From Bacteroidales bacterium (lineage in GTDB: Bacteria > Bacteroidota > Bacteroidia > Bacteroidales > FEN-979), in NCBI GenBank assembly GCA_023229525.1, contig JALNZC010000063.1, positions 1 to 15,604 of the forward strand: a DNA stretch of 15,604 bases, read 5' to 3'. The notes under the pieces are model-generated. The model was not told the DNA's origin and made no database searches. It saw only the letters and a list, made by a program, of their open reading frames with translations. Both the position numbers and the translations under genes were made by a program. Below, one piece after another: positions 14,708 through 15,604 of this stretch (its first letter is position 1; each line of letters starts with the position of its first letter).

Positions 14708-15163
14708 TTACTTGATTGAGGTTAATTTCAAAGGTTTAGGTTGCTGTGCCTGATGAGGATGTTCGGTGCCTGCATACACATAAAGGTTGCGGAAAAGTTC
14801 CCGGCCCAGACGGTTTTTGGGGAGCATACCCCTGACGGCCTTTTCAACTACGGCTGTTGGCTTTTTGGCGAGGAGTTTGTCGGGTGTCACCTCTTTTTGG
14901 CCACCTGGATAACCAGAATGGCTGAGGTAAATTTTATCTTCCATCTTTTTGCCTGTAAGTTTAATCTTTTCGGCATTGATGATGACTACATTGTCGCCGC
15001 AATCAACATGGGGTGTGTAGTTGGTTTTAGCCTTGCCCCGCAGCAAAATGGCCACCTTTGAAGCCAAACGGCCCAGAACCTGGTCTTCGGCATCAATAAG
15101 CACCCACTCCTTGGTCACGGTGGCTGCGTTGGCGCTTATGGTTTTGTAACTTAACGTATTCAT
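14708..15163 (-). CDS. rplM: 50S ribosomal protein L13
   Basis: Early-assembly large-subunit protein. KEWVLIDAEDQVLGRLASKVAILLRGK, TPHVDCGDNVVIINAEKIKLTGKK, YLSHSGYPGG and KAVRGMLPKNRLGRELFRNLYVYAGTEHPH are family signatures, and 151 residues fits. It is the first gene of the rplM-rpsI-rpsB-tsf unit. Unlike its neighbours it has a clear Shine-Dalgarno sequence, AGGAGA at 15173-15168, 4 bp before the ATG. The promoter is at 15217-15247. Confidence 0.99.
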   Translation of the reverse strand: MNTLSYKTISANAATVTKEWVLIDAEDQVLGRLASKVAILLRGKAKTNYTPHVDCGDNVVIINAEKIKLTGKKMEDKIYLSHSGYPGGQKEVTPDKLLAKKPTAVVEKAVRGMLPKNRLGRELFRNLYVYAGTEHPHQAQQPKPLKLTSIK

Positions 15164-15216
15164 GCTTTCTCCTGATTATGATATAAAATAAGACCTTTTT
15201 CTTCCAAAAAGGAGTG

Positions 15217-15247
15217 CAAAGATAAAAGTATAATTCCTAATCACCAA
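15217..15247 (-). promoter_or_regulatory. Bacteroidetes-type promoter of the rplM-rpsI-rpsB-tsf unit
   Basis: On the minus strand TTG (15247-15245), a 20-bp spacer and TATCTTTG (15224-15217) match the TTG/TAnnTTTG consensus with ideal spacing. The start would be near 15211, leaving a leader of about 48 nt that ends in AGGAGA before the ATG. No known ribosomal-protein leader structure was recognised in it. Confidence 0.72.
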
Positions 15248-15335
15248 GCTAATCTATAAAGAATTTAATAAAAAAATCGATTATGCTTTATTCTGTTACA
15301 TTTTTTTGTAATTTTATGGCTTAGTTTGGGTGCAG

Positions 15336-15498
15336 GCTCGCTGCGCTCGCGATGGAGGGTCGCTGCGCTCCCGATGCTGGATGCTGGATACTGGATGCTG
15401 GATGCTGGATACTGGATGCTGGATACTGGATACAAGATACAGGATACAAGATACAGGATGAAGGATGAAGGATGAAGGATACAAGATTGATGATGACT
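15336..15498. repeat. Composite array: A/B module pair followed by 16 in-register heptamers
   Basis: Module A at 15336-15353 is identical to that at 3237-3254, and module B lies at 15358-15375, again 22 bp further. GATGCTG-type heptamers then run from 15373 to 15484 in exact 7-bp register: GATGCTG, GATACTG, GATACAA, GATACAG, GATGAAG. Two degenerate units follow to 15498. Higher-order duplications are visible: GATGCTG-GATGCTG-GATACTG occurs twice in a row (15373-15414), GATACAA-GATACAG twice (15429-15456), and GATGAAG three times (15457-15477). Two overlapping minus-strand frames across it look spurious. Confidence 0.93.
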
Positions 15499-15604
15499 GA
15501 AATAGGTTGACTTTTTTCAATAACTATTAAACTCTTTTGTTGTTTGTTGACTTTTTTCTTTTTTGGTACTTTTTTCTTTTTTGTCAATAACATCAGAATT
15601 TGTT
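15499..15604. other. T-rich stretch with direct repeats, no gene seen
   Basis: GTTGACTTTTTTC occurs at 15506-15518 and 15546-15558, and ACTTTTTTCTTTTTT at 15550-15564 and 15568-15582. The second strand would read as a lysine-rich frame (KKKKVPKKKK), which is attributed to the homopolymer composition. No promoter, hairpin or gene could be supported here. Confidence 0.6.

Noticed and set aside
15164..15216. Autoregulatory L13 leader RNA
   Set aside because: The leader is short and no known L13-binding structure could be drawn; only the promoter and Shine-Dalgarno sequence are supported.
15314..15593. Minus-strand frames with lysine-rich and HPASSIQ-type repeats as genes
   Set aside because: They are generated by stop-free heptamers and T-tracts; two overlapping frames show the same words, and no domain is visible.

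Overview
The window looks like a chromosomal segment of a Bacteroidetes bacterium, most likely close to Bacteroidales or a related uncultured lineage. The grounds are a SecA of 1096 residues, a PorT-type type IX secretion barrel next to ubiE, a TlpA-like thioredoxin lipid-envelope protein, a GH20 hexosaminidase with a discoidin-like tail, promoters of the TTG/TAnnTTTG type, and almost no Shine-Dalgarno sequences. No rRNA, tRNA, transposase, prophage or CRISPR array was seen.

Layout. Positions 1-243 hold a heptamer array that runs in frame into a signal-peptide-like stretch in front of a beta-N-acetylhexosaminidase (244-2550, +). Convergent to it with no gap are frr (2551-3114, -), pyrH (3467-4177, -) and secA (4400-7690, -); secA lies 8 bp behind a TlpA-like thioredoxin gene (7699-9111, -). 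A divergent MNT/HEPN pair (9227-9935, +) follows, and its HEPN gene carries a frameshift. Then come coaD (9946-10407, -), a porT-like gene (10529-11329, -) and ubiE (11378-12088, -). The right third is a translation cluster read leftward: rplM, rpsI, rpsB, tsf (15163 to 12358), with a clear promoter before rplM and a clear intrinsic terminator after tsf.

The genes are mostly housekeeping: ribosome assembly and elongation (L13, S9, S2, EF-Ts, RRF), UMP kinase, coenzyme A and menaquinone synthesis, and protein export (SecA, PorT). MNT/HEPN is the only accessory-looking gene pair.

The unusual layer is between the genes. Nearly every long spacer holds degenerate tandem arrays of 7 or 8 bp. Several words recur: CCAGCAT/GATGCTG, CTTCGTC, TTGAGYGA, CATTCCTT, AAAAGTC and TCAAAATT. 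Two spacers 12 kb apart also share a composite element, a pair of 18-bp GC-rich modules with start points exactly 22 bp apart. Three spacers have the same two-layer order: AT-rich AAAGTC-type array next to the start codon, then a different heptamer/octamer array. Two of the AAAGTC-type arrays contain perfect TAnnTTTG promoter boxes. These arrays are the best candidate here for something poorly described.
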